Notes under the pieces: model-generated
Seen by the model: the letters and a program-made list of their open reading frames with translations, nothing else
Database searches by the model: none
Told to the model about the DNA's origin: nothing
Made by a program: the position numbers and the translations under genes
Origin: Flavobacteriaceae bacterium
GTDB lineage: Bacteria; Bacteroidota; Bacteroidia; Flavobacteriales; Flavobacteriaceae
Assembly (NCBI GenBank): GCA_026988355.1
Contig: JALSLK010000089.1
Location: 20,310-84,309, forward strand
Reading direction: 5' to 3'
DNA: 64,000 bases
Shown here: positions 63,056 through 64,000 of the stretch, in pieces
How the letters are laid out: every line of letters begins with the position of its first letter
How positions within the stretch are numbered: position 1 is the stretch's first letter

Positions 63056-63589
63056 ATGAAGTATATTACCATCTTTTTACTATTTATGATGCATAACTGT
63101 AAGTCAACTAATTCAAATTTTATGAGCAATTTTGCTAATAATAAAACAGTTAATTTACAAGAACAAGACTGTCCAAAAAACGGAACTTGTGATGTGGAAA
63201 TTATGGAGAATAAATCCATACGACTATTAAAAGATGGTATCGGAAAAATATATCCAAAGGTAATCGATGGTAATAATATAGTGATTCTATATACTTTTAA
63301 GATAGGGAGTCCAAATAATTACCAAGATGGTCATGATTCAGAAACGTTACATATTGAAATTAATGCCAATACTTTAGATAAACTTGTAGATAATGATTTA
63401 AAGCAAATAAATTTACTCTATGGCAAACACTGTTTTTGTAAAGACATTGTAGGATATTATCCAATTAAAAAAGGACAATTTAGTATGCAAACATTAAAAA
63501 ATAATAAGGTACAAATTAAAATTAATTTTTCCGAGCCAAAAGTAGGAGATAGGCAAGTACTAAAATCTATTGATTTGGTTTTGGAATAA
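63056..63589 (+). CDS. Small lipoprotein-like envelope protein, unknown
   Basis: 177 residues starting 4 bp after the protease stop. A short hydrophobic leader (1-14) and 'MMHNCKS' suggest a lipobox with Cys15 (weak). The mature part has 'EQDCPKNGTCDVEIMENKS' and 'NLLYGKHCFCKDIVGYYPI', Cys pairs that may form disulphides. No family is recognised. The tight spacing suggests co-transcription with the metalloprotease, possibly as a binding partner or inhibitor (speculative). A strong terminator follows. Confidence 0.78.
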   Translation: MKYITIFLLFMMHNCKSTNSNFMSNFANNKTVNLQEQDCPKNGTCDVEIMENKSIRLLKDGIGKIYPKVIDGNNIVILYTFKIGSPNNYQDGHDSETLHIEINANTLDKLVDNDLKQINLLYGKHCFCKDIVGYYPIKKGQFSMQTLKNNKVQIKINFSEPKVGDRQVLKSIDLVLE

Positions 63590-63620
63590 ATTATTTATCC
63601 TCTTTTAAAGATTTAAGATT

Positions 63621-63652
63621 AAGACTGTCTAAAAAAATAGACAGTCTTTTAT
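63621..63652 (+). terminator. Terminator after the metalloprotease operon
   Basis: AAGACTGTCTA (63621-63631) pairs perfectly with TAGACAGTCTT (63638-63648) around a loop of A residues, followed by a T-rich run. It ends the protease/lipoprotein transcript. Confidence 0.9.
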
Positions 63653-63656
63653 GTTT

Positions 63657-63678
63657 TTTGATGTTGAGTTGGTATTAT
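63657..63678 (+). repeat. Partial palindromic intergenic element (copy E)
   Basis: TTTGATGTTGAGTTGGTATTA with no visible left arm. It matches the right arm of copy C and the fragment at 53091. It lies between two terminators. Confidence 0.6.
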
Positions 63679-63690
63679 TGATGTAATGAA

Positions 63691-63723
63691 AAAGCATCCA
63701 TATTATAAAAATATGGATGCTTT
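63691..63723 (-). terminator. Terminator of the T9SS gene at the right edge
   Basis: AAAGCATCCATA (63691-63702) pairs with TATGGATGCTTT (63712-63723), with a short A-rich loop. Read on the minus strand it lies just after the stop codon of the last gene. Confidence 0.8.
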
Positions 63724-63741
63724 AAAAATAGTACAGTTTGA

Positions 63742-64000
63742 TTATTTTATAAATAACTTCTTAGAAACTTTAAAACCATTTGATGCTGAAATGTGCATAA
63801 AATACACACCACTATCCATATTTGAAATGGTAATATTTTGTTGGAACAATTCATCTTTAACATTATTAAAAATAATAGATTGCATTAATTTTCCTTGTAA
63901 ATCAACAATGTTTAATTGCACGTTTGTATATGGTAAGCCATCCAAATCAATTTCTGCCAAAACCAATGTATTATTACCTTTAGATACAGGATTTGGGCTG
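63742..64000 (-). CDS. C-terminal part of a T9SS-secreted protein (runs off the right edge)
   Basis: About 86 codons of the 3' end, the 5' part lying beyond the window. The visible part is a type A sorting domain: 'SPNPVSKGNNTLVLAEIDL' begins near the window edge, then 'QLNIVDLQGKLMQSI', 'NITISNMDSGVYFMHISAS' and the basic end 'KKLFIK'. The frame reads through to the last base with no stop, so the coding region continues. Nothing can be said of the passenger domain. Confidence 0.9.
   Translation of the reverse strand, partial: SPNPVSKGNNTLVLAEIDLDGLPYTNVQLNIVDLQGKLMQSIIFNNVKDELFQQNITISNMDSGVYFMHISASNGFKVSKKLFIK

Overview
The window is chromosomal DNA from a low-GC member of the Bacteroidetes, almost certainly a flavobacterium. 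Several things point there. Many secreted proteins end in type IX secretion (T9SS) C-terminal sorting domains. Several genes have promoter boxes of the Bacteroidetes type (TTTG / TAnnTTTG). Transketolase is encoded as split subunits, and GLPGLI, DUF779 and SusC/TonB-like families are present. Intergenic DNA is very AT-rich. I could not run any search, so the genus is left open.

Layout. 1-3046: the end of an aldehyde dehydrogenase gene with its DUF779 partner, an aspartyl-protease/PDZ protein, and the N-terminal transketolase subunit. 3047-7610: an apparent accessory island. It holds a strong promoter, a long structured leader RNA with a 5' pseudoknot, two paralogous small secreted peptides, a terminator, a GLPGLI-family protein and a TonB-receptor-like outer-membrane protein. 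On the left the transketolase C-terminal subunit gene is missing, and on the right lies a 5'-truncated T9SS protein, so the island looks inserted. 8196-13941: an LRR T9SS protein, then yggS, purA, a Fur-family regulator and a RelA/SpoT enzyme. 14162-18338: an orphan PAS protein, an M48 protease, a SpoU methyltransferase and histidine ammonia-lyase. 18458-21091: three tandem TlpA-type thioredoxin lipoproteins. 21158-23132: a HEAT-like protein and purB. 23381-24129: a 107-unit heptamer array that stays in perfect register. 24138-29131: a GNAT, an M15 peptidase, fumC, a small membrane protein, 3-hydroxyacyl-CoA dehydrogenase and a Gfo/Idh oxidoreductase.

29367-35395: two paralogous T9SS beta-helix proteins and a large FAD/Fe-S oxidoreductase. 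35412-43496: mostly housekeeping genes (tRNA-binding protein, Mpo1-like protein, START-like protein, class IV aminotransferase, shikimate kinase, phosphoribosyltransferase, methyltransferase, S4 protein, OmpA, S41 protease) and three tRNAs (Met, Leu-GAG, Lys). 43672-48729: murB and the end of a surface-glycan cluster (DegT aminotransferase, initial sugar transferase, SDR epimerase, GT4). 48857-63589: an envelope protein with an MORN-like tail, a LysM protein, an LRR T9SS protein, topB, a SEC-C protein, a DEAD-box helicase, a TRIC channel, an MDR reductase, a DUF1456 protein, a reprolysin-like T9SS metalloprotease and a small lipoprotein. The window ends inside one more T9SS gene.

The best candidate for an undescribed system is the 3196-7610 island: a structured 5' RNA driving two Cys-bracketed, Thr-rich secreted peptides, followed by envelope proteins that could process, export or import them. 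A second unexplained structure is the GAWRYAA heptamer array. A family of short palindromic elements also recurs in the intergenic gaps.
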